DNA of 38,408 nucleotides, from positions 1 through 38,408 of IMG/VR virus record IMGVR_UViG_3300032092_000097; one strand, given 5' to 3'. The notes under the pieces are model-generated. The model saw only the letters and a list, made by a program, of their open reading frames with translations. It searched no databases and was not told where the DNA came from. Below are positions 32,785 to 38,408 of the stretch, one piece after another; position 1 is the first letter of the stretch; each line of letters opens with the position of its first letter. This stretch comes from a virus. Position numbers and translations under genes: made by a program.

Positions 32785-33036
32785 ATGAGTAAACCAGATT
32801 GGGCTACACGCCTACAAAACACATTTAAACGTAAGTATGATAAGGGCTATGAAGATGGCTATAACAAGGGTTGGGGCGAAGGCTTTGAGACTGGCAGAAA
32901 GAAAGCAATCGCAGAACAGCGTAAAGTAATCATTGCTGCCATTGAGAAAGACCTTAAGAACAATGGTCAACATTACAACCCAGGAATTATTGCTGGAGTT
33001 CATTCCGCTATCAGTATGATTAGAAAGATTAGATAA
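32785..33036 (+). CDS. Small protein with Gly-x3-Gly repeat helix
   Basis: An 83-residue protein. YDKGYEDGYNKGWGEGFETG (residues about 18-37) repeats an aromatic-x-x-Gly pattern every four residues, the layout of Yae1-type or essential-protein-Yae1-like repeats. The C-terminus is helical and Lys-rich. It is expressed from a strong promoter and coupled by TAATG to a metallopeptidase-like gene. Function unknown; the repeat suggests a helical scaffold. Confidence 0.65.
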   Translation: MSKPDWATRLQNTFKRKYDKGYEDGYNKGWGEGFETGRKKAIAEQRKVIIAAIEKDLKNNGQHYNPGIIAGVHSAISMIRKIR

Positions 33037-33386
33037 TGATTAAGTCAGTTAAGATTGGTCCACAAGTATTTAGTGTTATTCAACGTGACCCAGATGAAGA
33101 CGGTATGCTAAACGATGGTGCCTATGGTTATACCATTGATGGCAAAAACCTGATTGTAATTGCTGCTGGATTAAATCGTAGCAAGCAACAGATAACACTA
33201 CTGCACGAAATACTACATGCAGTCCGCATGAGTAATGACGGTATGCCACGTCCAACCAAAGAAGATGACTTTGAATCCTGGGAGCATTACTTTATTGCGA
33301 TGTATGAAACTGGATTGTTAGCAGTGCTAAAAGATAATCCAAAACTAAGAGAATGGCTGGTTAATGACCAAACAACAAATAAGTGA
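33036..33386 (+). CDS. Small zinc metallopeptidase-like protein (HExxH)
   Basis: A 116-residue protein containing the zinc-protease motif LLHEILHAV with H57, E58 and H61. A third ligand is likely E83 or E91 in the helix WEHYFIAMYETGLL. The layout resembles short ImmA/IrrE- or SprT-like phage peptidases. TAATG couples it to the upstream gene and a membrane protein overlaps its 3' end by 23 nt. The substrate could be a host regulator; this is inference from the family. Confidence 0.7.
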   Translation: MIKSVKIGPQVFSVIQRDPDEDGMLNDGAYGYTIDGKNLIVIAAGLNRSKQQITLLHEILHAVRMSNDGMPRPTKEDDFESWEHYFIAMYETGLLAVLKDNPKLREWLVNDQTTNK

Positions 33387-33543
33387 TGATGGCATGACAT
33401 GGCTAATATTCATATCTGGCTTTTTTATTATTGGAATAGTATTAGGAATGATTATTACCGCAAATTTACCAGAAGAAAACTGTTGGGATAAGTATCCTAA
33501 TAATGAAGTTCAAGCAATAACAAACTGCGAAGGAAAAAACTAA
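33364..33543 (+). CDS. Small single-pass membrane protein
   Basis: A 59-residue protein, beginning at an ATG inside the metallopeptidase gene (23-nt overlap, a recurrent junction) and coupled to the next gene by TAATG. One strongly hydrophobic stretch (WLIFISGFFIIGIVLGMII) is followed by a polar tail with two Cys (NCWDKYPNNEVQAITNC), probably exposed outside and possibly disulfide-linked. Similar short Cys-tailed membrane proteins occur in other actinophages. Function unknown. Confidence 0.65.
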   Translation: MTKQQISDDGMTWLIFISGFFIIGIVLGMIITANLPEENCWDKYPNNEVQAITNCEGKN

Positions 33544-33836
33544 TGGAGCATGAACACGAAGAACATGGACACGAGCAACACGAAGAGCATGGAGAAGTGG
33601 CTAACACTCTCACTGAAAAGTTAGAAGAAGTTTCACACGCTGGTCACGACCACGCTGGAGAGACTGTATGGGACACAATCCTAGAAATTACGTTTGGCAT
33701 TGAGCATATGTTTGCTGAATTCTTTTGGAATGCTGTATTTGCACTTGGAGTATATGCATTTGCAAAGGCTAGAACGCTTCGCAAGATTCACAAGTATGTG
33801 GACAGCAAGCACGGAGTAGAACACGAGGAGTATTAA
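33543..33836 (+). CDS. Histidine-rich membrane protein
   Basis: A 97-residue protein with an N-terminal His/Glu cluster (MEHEHEEHGHEQHEEHGE) and a second group (HAGHDHAGE), then a hydrophobic segment (about 60-75, EFFWNAVFALGVYAF) and a basic/His C-terminus. His-rich arms of this kind bind Zn, Ni or Co in unrelated proteins. TAATG joins it to the previous membrane protein. A metal-binding or membrane-associated role is inference. Confidence 0.65.
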   Translation: MEHEHEEHGHEQHEEHGEVANTLTEKLEEVSHAGHDHAGETVWDTILEITFGIEHMFAEFFWNAVFALGVYAFAKARTLRKIHKYVDSKHGVEHEEY

Positions 33837-33837
33837 A

Positions 33838-34128
33838 ATGGATTTGAATGCAGATTTTGTAAAGGCAGTAGGCATTACATATGACGAAGCAGAGAAACTG
33901 CTTCTCAAGAAGCACAAAGATTATGGACCTAAGAACATTTCTGGTAGTCCAGGGGGAGCGATAAATGGACTTAGGGTTAGAATGCACGACAAGTTGGCTC
34001 GCATTAACCATCTTTATGATACTGGTGCTACCCCTGAAAATGAAAGTCTTAGGGATTCTTTTATTGATATGGCAAACTACGCAATTATCGCAATGTTGGT
34101 ATTAGATGGGAAGTGGGACCGTGATTAA
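33838..34128 (+). CDS. DUF1599-type nucleotide-metabolism protein
   Basis: A 96-residue helical protein. KKHKDYGPKNIS, LRVRMHDKLARINHL and NESLRDSFIDMANYAIIAML follow the DUF1599 (nucleotide modification associated, PF07659) pattern, a MazG/dUTPase-like fold. GAGGAG precedes ATG 33838. It may act on (d)NTPs during infection, alongside the phage MazG at 17.2 kb. It overlaps GroES by 8 nt (GTGATTAA). Confidence 0.8.
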   Translation: MDLNADFVKAVGITYDEAEKLLLKKHKDYGPKNISGSPGGAINGLRVRMHDKLARINHLYDTGATPENESLRDSFIDMANYAIIAMLVLDGKWDRD

Positions 34129-34432
34129 AGCACCAGAAGATATTATCATTATTAAGTTAGATAAGAAAAGTACTGAGCCAGAGAAGAAGGCTAGTGGTCT
34201 TCTTATCATTCAAAGCGAGACAGACCAGCCAAAGAATATTGGAACAGTCTACGCTGTGGGAGAAGGCAGACAACTAAAGAGTGGCGTTCGTGCACCAATG
34301 GATGTAAAGGTTGGAGACAAAATTATGTTCAATCCTGGTGGCACCATGAAGTTCAAGCATGAGGAAGAAGATTATTTGTCATTGTTCAGTGCCAGTGTTC
34401 TAGCCATCCTTGGCGATGAAGATGAGGTATAA
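34121..34432 (+). CDS. groES: GroES-like co-chaperonin
   Basis: A 103-residue Cpn10 protein that would cap host GroEL. The N-terminus IKAPEDIIIIKLDK, the region SGLLIIQSETDQPKNIGTVYAVGEG with the mobile loop, and VGDKIMFNPGGT match GroES strand order. I chose GTG 34121 because it gives the usual GroES start and the recurrent 8-nt overlap; ATG 34106 would add five residues and is possible. No GroEL gene is nearby, so host GroEL is needed, as with T4 gp31. Confidence 0.87.
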   Translation: MIKAPEDIIIIKLDKKSTEPEKKASGLLIIQSETDQPKNIGTVYAVGEGRQLKSGVRAPMDVKVGDKIMFNPGGTMKFKHEEEDYLSLFSASVLAILGDEDEV

Positions 34433-34433
34433 T
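34428..34433 (+). promoter_or_regulatory. -10 box giving a leaderless transcript of the sugar cassette
   Basis: TATAAT overlaps the last codons of GroES and is 6 nt before ATG 34440. A convincing -35 was not found. No Shine-Dalgarno precedes the ATG, which fits leaderless translation. Confidence 0.5.
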
Positions 34434-34439
34434 TAAACT

Positions 34440-35108
34440 ATGAATAAAGTATTGATAATTGTACCTTCGAGGTCAAGACCAGAAGTAAGCCTAGAATTCT
34501 ATGAAGAGTTCAAAAAGAATTCCGTAATCTCAGACCTGATGTTTGGTCTAGATGACGATGATGTAGAGTATCCACGCATTCCAGGGGTACTGTATGAAGT
34601 TAATCCACGCAAAGGAATGAACGGAACTCTTAATCAACTTGCTGTTAAGTATGCAGACCAGTATGACTATATTGGTTTTCTTGGCGATGACCACCGTCCA
34701 AGAACTTATGGCTGGGATGAAATCTTAGTTAATGCTGTTAAAGATATAAAGAATGGTATCACCTATGGTAGAGATATGACACAAGATGGTCAGCCTTCTC
34801 CTATCTGTACATTCGTAATTCTTGATACAAACATTATTCGTAAACTTGGATACATGGCACCAACAGAACTAAAGCATCTTTATCTAGATAATTTCTGGAG
34901 AGACCTTGGTGCTTCTATGGGGACATTGAGATATAACCACGATGTAGTTGTTGAGCATATGCATCCTGCTTTTCACAAGGGGCAATGGGATGAGCAGTAT
35001 CGTGAAGTAAATGCACCAGACGTTTATAACCATGACCAGACTGTATATAACCAATACCACTTTAGTGGAGAGTTTGCTAGGGCAATAGATATTTTACAAA
35101 ATGATTAA
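34440..35108 (+). CDS. GT-A-fold glycosyltransferase
   Basis: A 222-residue protein opening with KVLIIVPSRSRPEVSLEFY, the usual first strand of GT-A transferases, and with a metal-binding acidic motif FLGDDHRPR (about residues 80-88) in place of DxD. LYLDNFWRDLG and NHDQTVYNQY are further acidic segments near the active site. It is first in the cassette and overlaps the methyltransferase by 8 nt (ATGATTAA). Sugar donor and acceptor cannot be predicted from sequence. Confidence 0.75.
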   Translation: MNKVLIIVPSRSRPEVSLEFYEEFKKNSVISDLMFGLDDDDVEYPRIPGVLYEVNPRKGMNGTLNQLAVKYADQYDYIGFLGDDHRPRTYGWDEILVNAVKDIKNGITYGRDMTQDGQPSPICTFVILDTNIIRKLGYMAPTELKHLYLDNFWRDLGASMGTLRYNHDVVVEHMHPAFHKGQWDEQYREVNAPDVYNHDQTVYNQYHFSGEFARAIDILQND

Positions 35109-35646
35109 AAGACTAAAACCCAAGTGGTCAGACAAAGAGTTAGAAAAGGTCTATGACCATCAGTATGACCACACATCTTTTGATGACCACGTTCTTCGTG
35201 TAAAGCACACTATTCAATTTGTTAGAGATAACCTGCCTATGAATAAGAATATGCTAACTGTTGCAGACTTGTCTGCTGGCGATGGGGCTATTGCAAATGG
35301 TCTTCCTTTTCCAAATAAAATCCTTGGAGACTACTACCCTGGATTTGAATATACAGGAAAGATTGAAGATACCATTGAGCAAATTCCAAATGTAGATTTA
35401 TTTGTGCTGTCTGAAACACTGGAGCATGTGGACAATCCATTAGAAGTTCTAAAGCAAATAAGAAACAAAACAAATTATCTTTTGGTATCAACTCCACAAG
35501 ATAACTGGGAAGATGATAATCCAGAACATTACTGGGCTTGGGACAAAGATGGTGTAGAAGGATTGTTAAAAGATGCAGGATTTGAGCCAATAGCATTCCT
35601 ATCAGAGACATTGTGGTACACACATCAGTATTGGATTTGTAAATGA
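35101..35646 (+). CDS. SAM-dependent methyltransferase
   Basis: A 181-residue class I methyltransferase. The SAM-binding motif I is VADLSAGDGAIANG (about residues 59-72), followed by LFVLSETLEHVDNPLEVL, typical of small-molecule and sugar methyltransferases of the Methyltransf_11/23 type, then a Trp-rich lid (PQDNWEDDNPEHYWAWDKD). In this cassette it may O-methylate the transferred sugar. It joins the epimerase by ATGA. Confidence 0.8.
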   Translation: MIKRLKPKWSDKELEKVYDHQYDHTSFDDHVLRVKHTIQFVRDNLPMNKNMLTVADLSAGDGAIANGLPFPNKILGDYYPGFEYTGKIEDTIEQIPNVDLFVLSETLEHVDNPLEVLKQIRNKTNYLLVSTPQDNWEDDNPEHYWAWDKDGVEGLLKDAGFEPIAFLSETLWYTHQYWICK

Positions 35647-36509
35647 AAATTTTGATTACAGGACACCGTGGCTTTGTTGGCAAGTACTTTGTAGAAAAGT
35701 ATAAAGACCATGACATCACAGGCGTAGACATTGTTGACGGACTAGATGTTCGTGACTTCTTTAAGACTAATAGAGAGAGTTATGATTTAGTTATTCACCT
35801 TGCTGCTATTGTTGGCGGTAGAGCAACTATTGAGGGCAATCCTCTATCAGTAGCAACAGACCTAGCGATAGACTCAGACTTCTTTAACTGGGCATTGATA
35901 ACAAGACCAGGACGCATTGTGTACTTTAGTTCTAGTGCTGCCTATCCTACAAAGTTCCAAGGCAACGAAGACTGGGTAAGGCTAGAAGAATCAATGATTG
36001 ATTTAGATAACATTAGCAACCCAGACCTGACATATGGTTGGAGCAAACTGACTGGTGAGTATCTTGCCAAGTTTGTACAAGAGGCTGGCATTCCTGTTCA
36101 CATCTTTAGACCGTTCTCTGGCTATGGCACAGACCAGTCGTTAGATTATCCGTTCCCTAGTTACATTAAGAGGGCTGTAGACCGCATGGACCCATTTGAG
36201 ATTTGGGGAGATGGAGAGCAGACCAGAGACTTTATCCACATGTCTGATGTCGTTAATGCAGTTGATGAAGCAATTAGACAAGACATCCAGGGACCAATCA
36301 ATCTAGGCTGGGGTCGTAGAACTACGTTCAATGAGTTAGCCAAGATAGTTACTGAAATCGAAGGGTATTCACCAGATTTCAAACATCTACCAGCAGCACC
36401 AGTAGGAGTTCTAAATCGTATAGCAAATCCAACTAAGATGCTGTCATTCTATACACCAAAGATTACTTTGGAAGAAGGTATTGAAAGGGCATTAAAAGGA
36501 ATTGTCTAA
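35643..36509 (+). CDS. NAD-dependent nucleotide-sugar epimerase/dehydratase
   Basis: A 288-residue extended SDR enzyme. The NAD-binding glycine motif is GHRGFVG (residues 7-13), the catalytic Ser lies in FSSSAAYP (about 95-102) and the YxxxK pair in YGWSK (about 131-135). The layout resembles GDP-fucose synthase or UDP-glucose 4-epimerase-type enzymes. It probably makes the activated sugar used by the adjoining glycosyltransferases. Product identity is not predictable from sequence. Confidence 0.87.
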   Translation: MKILITGHRGFVGKYFVEKYKDHDITGVDIVDGLDVRDFFKTNRESYDLVIHLAAIVGGRATIEGNPLSVATDLAIDSDFFNWALITRPGRIVYFSSSAAYPTKFQGNEDWVRLEESMIDLDNISNPDLTYGWSKLTGEYLAKFVQEAGIPVHIFRPFSGYGTDQSLDYPFPSYIKRAVDRMDPFEIWGDGEQTRDFIHMSDVVNAVDEAIRQDIQGPINLGWGRRTTFNELAKIVTEIEGYSPDFKHLPAAPVGVLNRIANPTKMLSFYTPKITLEEGIERALKGIV

Positions 36510-37188
36510 GATAGGACTCGTAATACCATGGAGACCAACTCCAAGTAGATTAAAACCATTAGATGCAGTTCTAAAATGGTATCAAACTAATTTACCAGAC
36601 ATTGAGGTATTTTATAGCGACAGACCAGGGGATAGATGGAATGCTGCAGCCAGTCGTAATGATGGTGTAAAAAGGGCACAGGAGGCTCACTGTGACGTTA
36701 TTATTCTTAATGACGCAGATACACTACCCGAAATTGAACCTTTATTAGAAGCAATAGAACAATGCAAAACTGATGGACTTGTTCACAGCCCCTATGACAA
36801 ATGTAAGTATATAGATATTGAAATGAGTGAACTCTACTATGCTGGCAAGGATATTAAATTACTTAAACATACATTATATTCACCAGCAACAGGTGGTATA
36901 TGGGTTTGCACACCAGAAACATGGTGGAGTTTGTATGGAATGGATGAAAAGTTTCAGCAGTGGGGACCAGAGGATGCCGCCTTTGATATCTCTCATAGAA
37001 TAATTAAAGGTGTTCCCCTAGTGCCACATGAAGGATATATATACTGCTTAGGACACGTTCCCCAAATTCACGATGAGGGATTTAATCCAAGTCATAGATT
37101 TAATATGGAACTATATAATTTCTATCTTACTGCAAAAACAGCAGGAAGAATTAAATGGATAGTCAATACAAAAAACATTTATGAATAA
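36502..37188 (+). CDS. GT-A glycosyltransferase with GWGxED-like segment
   Basis: A 228-residue protein. The DxD motif is in IILNDADTLPE (about 67-77), and GGIWVCTPETWWSLYGMDEKF with FQQWGPEDAAF follows, a pattern typical of galactosyl- or N-acetylgalactosaminyl-transferase-like GT-A enzymes. TTG 36502 is used as the start because it gives the 8-nt overlap (TTGTCTAA) seen at many junctions; no ATG or GTG lies at a comparable position. AAAGGA lies just before it. Likely the second transferase of the cassette. Confidence 0.8.
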   Translation: MSKIGLVIPWRPTPSRLKPLDAVLKWYQTNLPDIEVFYSDRPGDRWNAAASRNDGVKRAQEAHCDVIILNDADTLPEIEPLLEAIEQCKTDGLVHSPYDKCKYIDIEMSELYYAGKDIKLLKHTLYSPATGGIWVCTPETWWSLYGMDEKFQQWGPEDAAFDISHRIIKGVPLVPHEGYIYCLGHVPQIHDEGFNPSHRFNMELYNFYLTAKTAGRIKWIVNTKNIYE

Positions 37189-37414
37189 AGGTAGTTATAC
37201 TTATATTATGAACTGTTCATTGTGTCAGGAACTTTTGGTTCCAATTGTTTACGGATTCCCAACTTACGAGCAGATAATGACTGCTAAAGAAGACAAGATT
37301 GTTTTAGGCGGATTGCCTAGACCTCTTGCTCCAACTCACTTTTGTATTCCTTGTCAGGAAGAGTATCGTCTGGATGGGGACATTCACACACCCAAGTTTT
37401 CTCATAATAACTAA
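37181..37414 (+). CDS. Small zinc-ribbon protein (IVYGFP family)
   Basis: A 77-residue protein overlapping the previous gene by 8 nt (ATGAATAA). CSLC (C12, C15) and CIPC (C55, C58) form a zinc ribbon. Between them VPIVYGFPTYEQI and KIVLGGLPRP match a widespread small ribbon family of bacteria and phages (P-I-V-Y-G ... G-G). Function unknown. Its 3' end overlaps a convergent minus-strand gene over 98 nt. ATG 37208 is an alternative start. Confidence 0.8.
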   Translation: MNKGSYTYIMNCSLCQELLVPIVYGFPTYEQIMTAKEDKIVLGGLPRPLAPTHFCIPCQEEYRLDGDIHTPKFSHNN

Positions 37415-37469
37415 TAATCTTTTTACAGTTCCAGTGATGCCCTGTCATACAGAAGCCACATTTACGCAC
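37317..37469 (-). CDS. Small Cys/His protein on the opposite strand of a zinc-ribbon gene
   Basis: A 50-residue frame starting at GTG 37469, which overlaps the stop of the preceding minus-strand gene by 8 nt (GTGCGTAA). KCGFCMTGHHWNC (residues 3-15) and VCEC (27-30) give C-x2-C ... H-H-x2-C ... C-x-C, a zinc-binding layout known from short actinophage proteins. The 3' part lies antisense to the plus-strand ribbon gene over 98 nt. The Cys/His pattern and coupling argue it is real, but it is short. Confidence 0.6.
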   Translation of the reverse strand: MRKCGFCMTGHHWNCKKIISYYEKTWVCECPHPDDTLPDKEYKSELEQEV

Positions 37470-37569
37470 GAACTAATTTCCTTTTGATTGGGTCAAATTT
37501 TAGTGGATGCTTCTTAGAAGCCTTACCGTTTTGTCTGTTGCTGTTTCTTGCACCTTTTGCTTTAGCCAT
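37462..37569 (-). CDS. 35-residue basic protein
   Basis: A short gene with the strongest Shine-Dalgarno of the minus-strand operon (AAGGAGGA) and TAATG coupling to the upstream membrane protein. Twelve of 35 residues are Lys or Arg (MAKAKGARNSNRQNG opens it), so it is probably a nucleic-acid-binding or ribosome-associated peptide. No family can be named at this length. Coding is supported by coupling on both sides. Confidence 0.65.
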   Translation of the reverse strand: MAKAKGARNSNRQNGKASKKHPLKFDPIKRKLVRA

Positions 37570-37754
37570 TAAATGTCCTCCTTAACCATTAGTATGCCTG
37601 TCATCATAGCAGTAAATACTCCTGCAATTGTCTGGCTAATAGCCACAATGGTTGGGTCGAAGCCTATTGCACTGAATAAAATAAGCAACGGTAGTTGGGC
37701 ACTAAGCCATAGCAGTCCCCATGTAATAATAAATGTTAGTCTCTGTCTAGCCAT
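37569..37754 (-). CDS. Small two-helix membrane protein
   Basis: A 61-residue protein starting at MARQ. Two hydrophobic segments (FIITWGLLWLSAQLPLLILF and ISQTIAGVFTAMMTGILMV) flank a short loop. The start at 37754 gives TAATG overlap with the upstream gene; ATG 37769 would extend it by five residues and is less likely. It could be a membrane regulator or small holin-type protein, unproven. Confidence 0.65.
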   Translation of the reverse strand: MARQRLTFIITWGLLWLSAQLPLLILFSAIGFDPTIVAISQTIAGVFTAMMTGILMVKEDI

Positions 37755-37945
37755 TACCACCAACTCCACTCATTCTCTTCGTTTTCTTCTAAATCTCTAA
37801 GAGCCTTAATAATCATTTGAGTCTTTCTAACATGATATCCCATCTGGATAATGTCAAGACCAGTGACCTCTACCTCATCGCCATCGTCTAGCGTAACCAC
37901 ATAGGTGCGGTCAGGGATAATTACAAAGCGTGTTTTATTTGGCAT
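37754..37945 (-). CDS. Small protein, function unknown
   Basis: A 63-residue protein. It opens with beta strands (RFVIIPDRTYVVTLDDGDEVEV) like a small SH3 or cold-shock-type barrel, then a helix and an acidic C-terminus (EENEENEWSWW). It has its own extended -10 promoter, with the ATG 5 nt downstream, so leaderless. Family not recognised. Confidence 0.65.
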   Translation of the reverse strand: MPNKTRFVIIPDRTYVVTLDDGDEVEVTGLDIIQMGYHVRKTQMIIKALRDLEENEENEWSWW

Positions 37946-37950
37946 AATTT

Positions 37951-37956
37951 ATTATA
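37951..37956 (-). promoter_or_regulatory. Minus-strand extended -10, leaderless
   Basis: Reading the minus strand, TATAAT with TGG in front (extended -10) lies 5 nt before the ATG of the 37945 gene. No good -35 is visible. It overlaps the spacer after the HAD-type gene. Confidence 0.6.
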
Positions 37957-37959
37957 CCA

Positions 37960-38307
37960 TCAATCAATCGGAATATCGTTAGGATGGATAGAGTTTATGC
38001 CAGCCTTTGTATAAATGTTTCTGGCTCCAGTGTTATCGTCAATGGCAAGGGTAGCATCTGAAAGTTTCTCAGCACACTCAGCCTTCCACTTGTTAGTAAA
38101 TTTATAGTTATATGGATTAAGAAGAAGACTATTATACTTAAGTCCAGCATCTTTGAGAGCCTTTTCTGTTTCTGCTCTCATGCTTCGGCTTCTTCCACTA
38201 ATCACAACCACCTTGGTATTAAGTGAGTTAATATAATCAATGGTCTTTTGAATGGGTGTAGAACTCATGTGTTCTAGGACGGTATCGTCAATATCTGTAA
38301 TAATCAT
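37960..38307 (-). CDS. HAD-superfamily phosphatase-like protein
   Basis: A 115-residue protein opening MIITDIDDTVLEHM, where DIDDT (D5, D7) is HAD motif I with both nucleophile and general acid. VVVISGRSRSMRAE resembles motif II (Ser/Thr at strand end) and LAIDDNTGARNIYTKAG motif IV. It is small and lacks a large cap, like phage 5'-nucleotidase or polynucleotide 3'-phosphatase-type domains. It heads the minus-strand operon. Substrate unknown. Confidence 0.8.
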   Translation of the reverse strand: MIITDIDDTVLEHMSSTPIQKTIDYINSLNTKVVVISGRSRSMRAETEKALKDAGLKYNSLLLNPYNYKFTNKWKAECAEKLSDATLAIDDNTGARNIYTKAGINSIHPNDIPID

Positions 38308-38313
38308 ATATCC

Positions 38314-38342
38314 AGTATACCAGCAAAAGTTCGGTTTGTAAA
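38314..38342 (-). promoter_or_regulatory. Minus-strand promoter, leaderless
   Basis: On the minus strand, TTTACA, exactly 17 nt, TATACT, then 6 nt to the ATG of the HAD-type gene. Transcription would begin at the ATG. It drives the leftward operon of five small genes. Confidence 0.75.
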
Positions 38343-38377
38343 GAGTAAAATCGGGCGGAAATATGAGGTTTTAACGC

Positions 38378-38406
38378 TTGACAAGCAAGCGATTATCCTG
38401 TACAAT
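38378..38406 (+). promoter_or_regulatory. Rightward promoter at the window edge
   Basis: Perfect TTGACA (38378-38383), exactly 17 nt, TACAAT (38401-38406). It faces away from the leftward operon, so 38308-38408 is a divergent control region. The gene it drives lies beyond the window. Confidence 0.75.
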
Positions 38407-38408
38407 TG

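Noticed and set aside
37426-37464. 12-codon frame after the 35-residue minus gene, ATG overlapping its stop region
   Set aside because: The alternative GTG frame (37469 to 37317) encodes a coherent Cys/His protein and matches the usual overlap.
1-38408. Integrase, attachment site, insertion sequence or CRISPR array
   Set aside because: Looked for integrase/transposase motifs and regular repeats and saw none, so there is no sign of lysogeny in this window; a remaining part of the genome could still carry them.

Overview
The window is a stretch of a tailed double-stranded DNA phage genome (class Caudoviricetes, most likely a siphovirus) that infects an actinobacterium. A WhiB-family protein, small Cys-ribbon proteins typical of actinobacteria and their phages, and an M23 peptidase in place of proteobacterial lysis genes point to the host. 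AT-rich DNA, AGA-rich late genes and near-consensus TTGACA/TATAAT promoters suggest a low-GC host such as an aquatic actinobacterium; this host guess is inference. Both ends are cut: the tape measure protein is truncated at position 1, and a rightward promoter sits on the last bases. Portal, capsid and head-tail connector genes are not in the window.

Layout. (1) 1-9.7 kb: tail genes on the + strand (tape measure C-terminus, Dit-like protein, 1,700-residue tail hub, receptor-binding or fibre candidates). (2) 9.7-21.4 kb: a MerR/excisionase-like regulator followed by replication and recombination genes: DnaB-type helicase, DnaG-type primase, ssDNA-binding protein, complete DNA polymerase III alpha, MazG, RecA, a nuclease of Holliday-resolvase type, a Cas4/RecB-like nuclease, RuvC-like resolvase and several small Cys-ribbon or HTH proteins. 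(3) 21.4-23.7 kb: small and large terminase. (4) 23.7-26.2 kb: a secreted PA14-domain protein that appears to begin at AUU, then two small membrane proteins of holin type. (5) 26.2-31 kb: tRNA-Asn, -Asp, -Arg and -Thr, an M23 endolysin, FmdB and DUF7455 ribbons, a glycosyltransferase, a SLOG-like protein, WhiB and a further holin-like protein. (6) 31-34.4 kb: Hsp20, a two-Tudor protein, a small HExxH peptidase, membrane proteins, a DUF1599-type protein and GroES. (7) 34.4-37.4 kb: a sugar cassette (glycosyltransferase, methyltransferase, epimerase, glycosyltransferase). (8) 37.3-38.3 kb: a minus-strand operon of five small genes converging on the cassette.

How the genes work together. The replication block supplies helicase, primase, SSB and polymerase, with recombination and resolution enzymes placed directly before the terminase, as expected if replication yields branched concatemers that must be resolved before packaging. 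MazG and DUF1599 proteins probably tune nucleotide pools. Hsp20 and GroES may help fold virion proteins. The sugar cassette may decorate the virion or host surface. Gene junctions are highly stereotyped (1-nt TAATG overlaps, or 8-, 11- and 23-nt overlaps), indicating translational coupling, and I used them to choose starts.

Most notable signals: several genes whose -10 box lies only 5-6 nt before the start codon (leaderless mRNAs); two places where an intrinsic terminator and the next promoter are interleaved in one short sequence; and the AUU-start secreted protein. All functional calls come from reading motifs and layout by eye; no database search was run.
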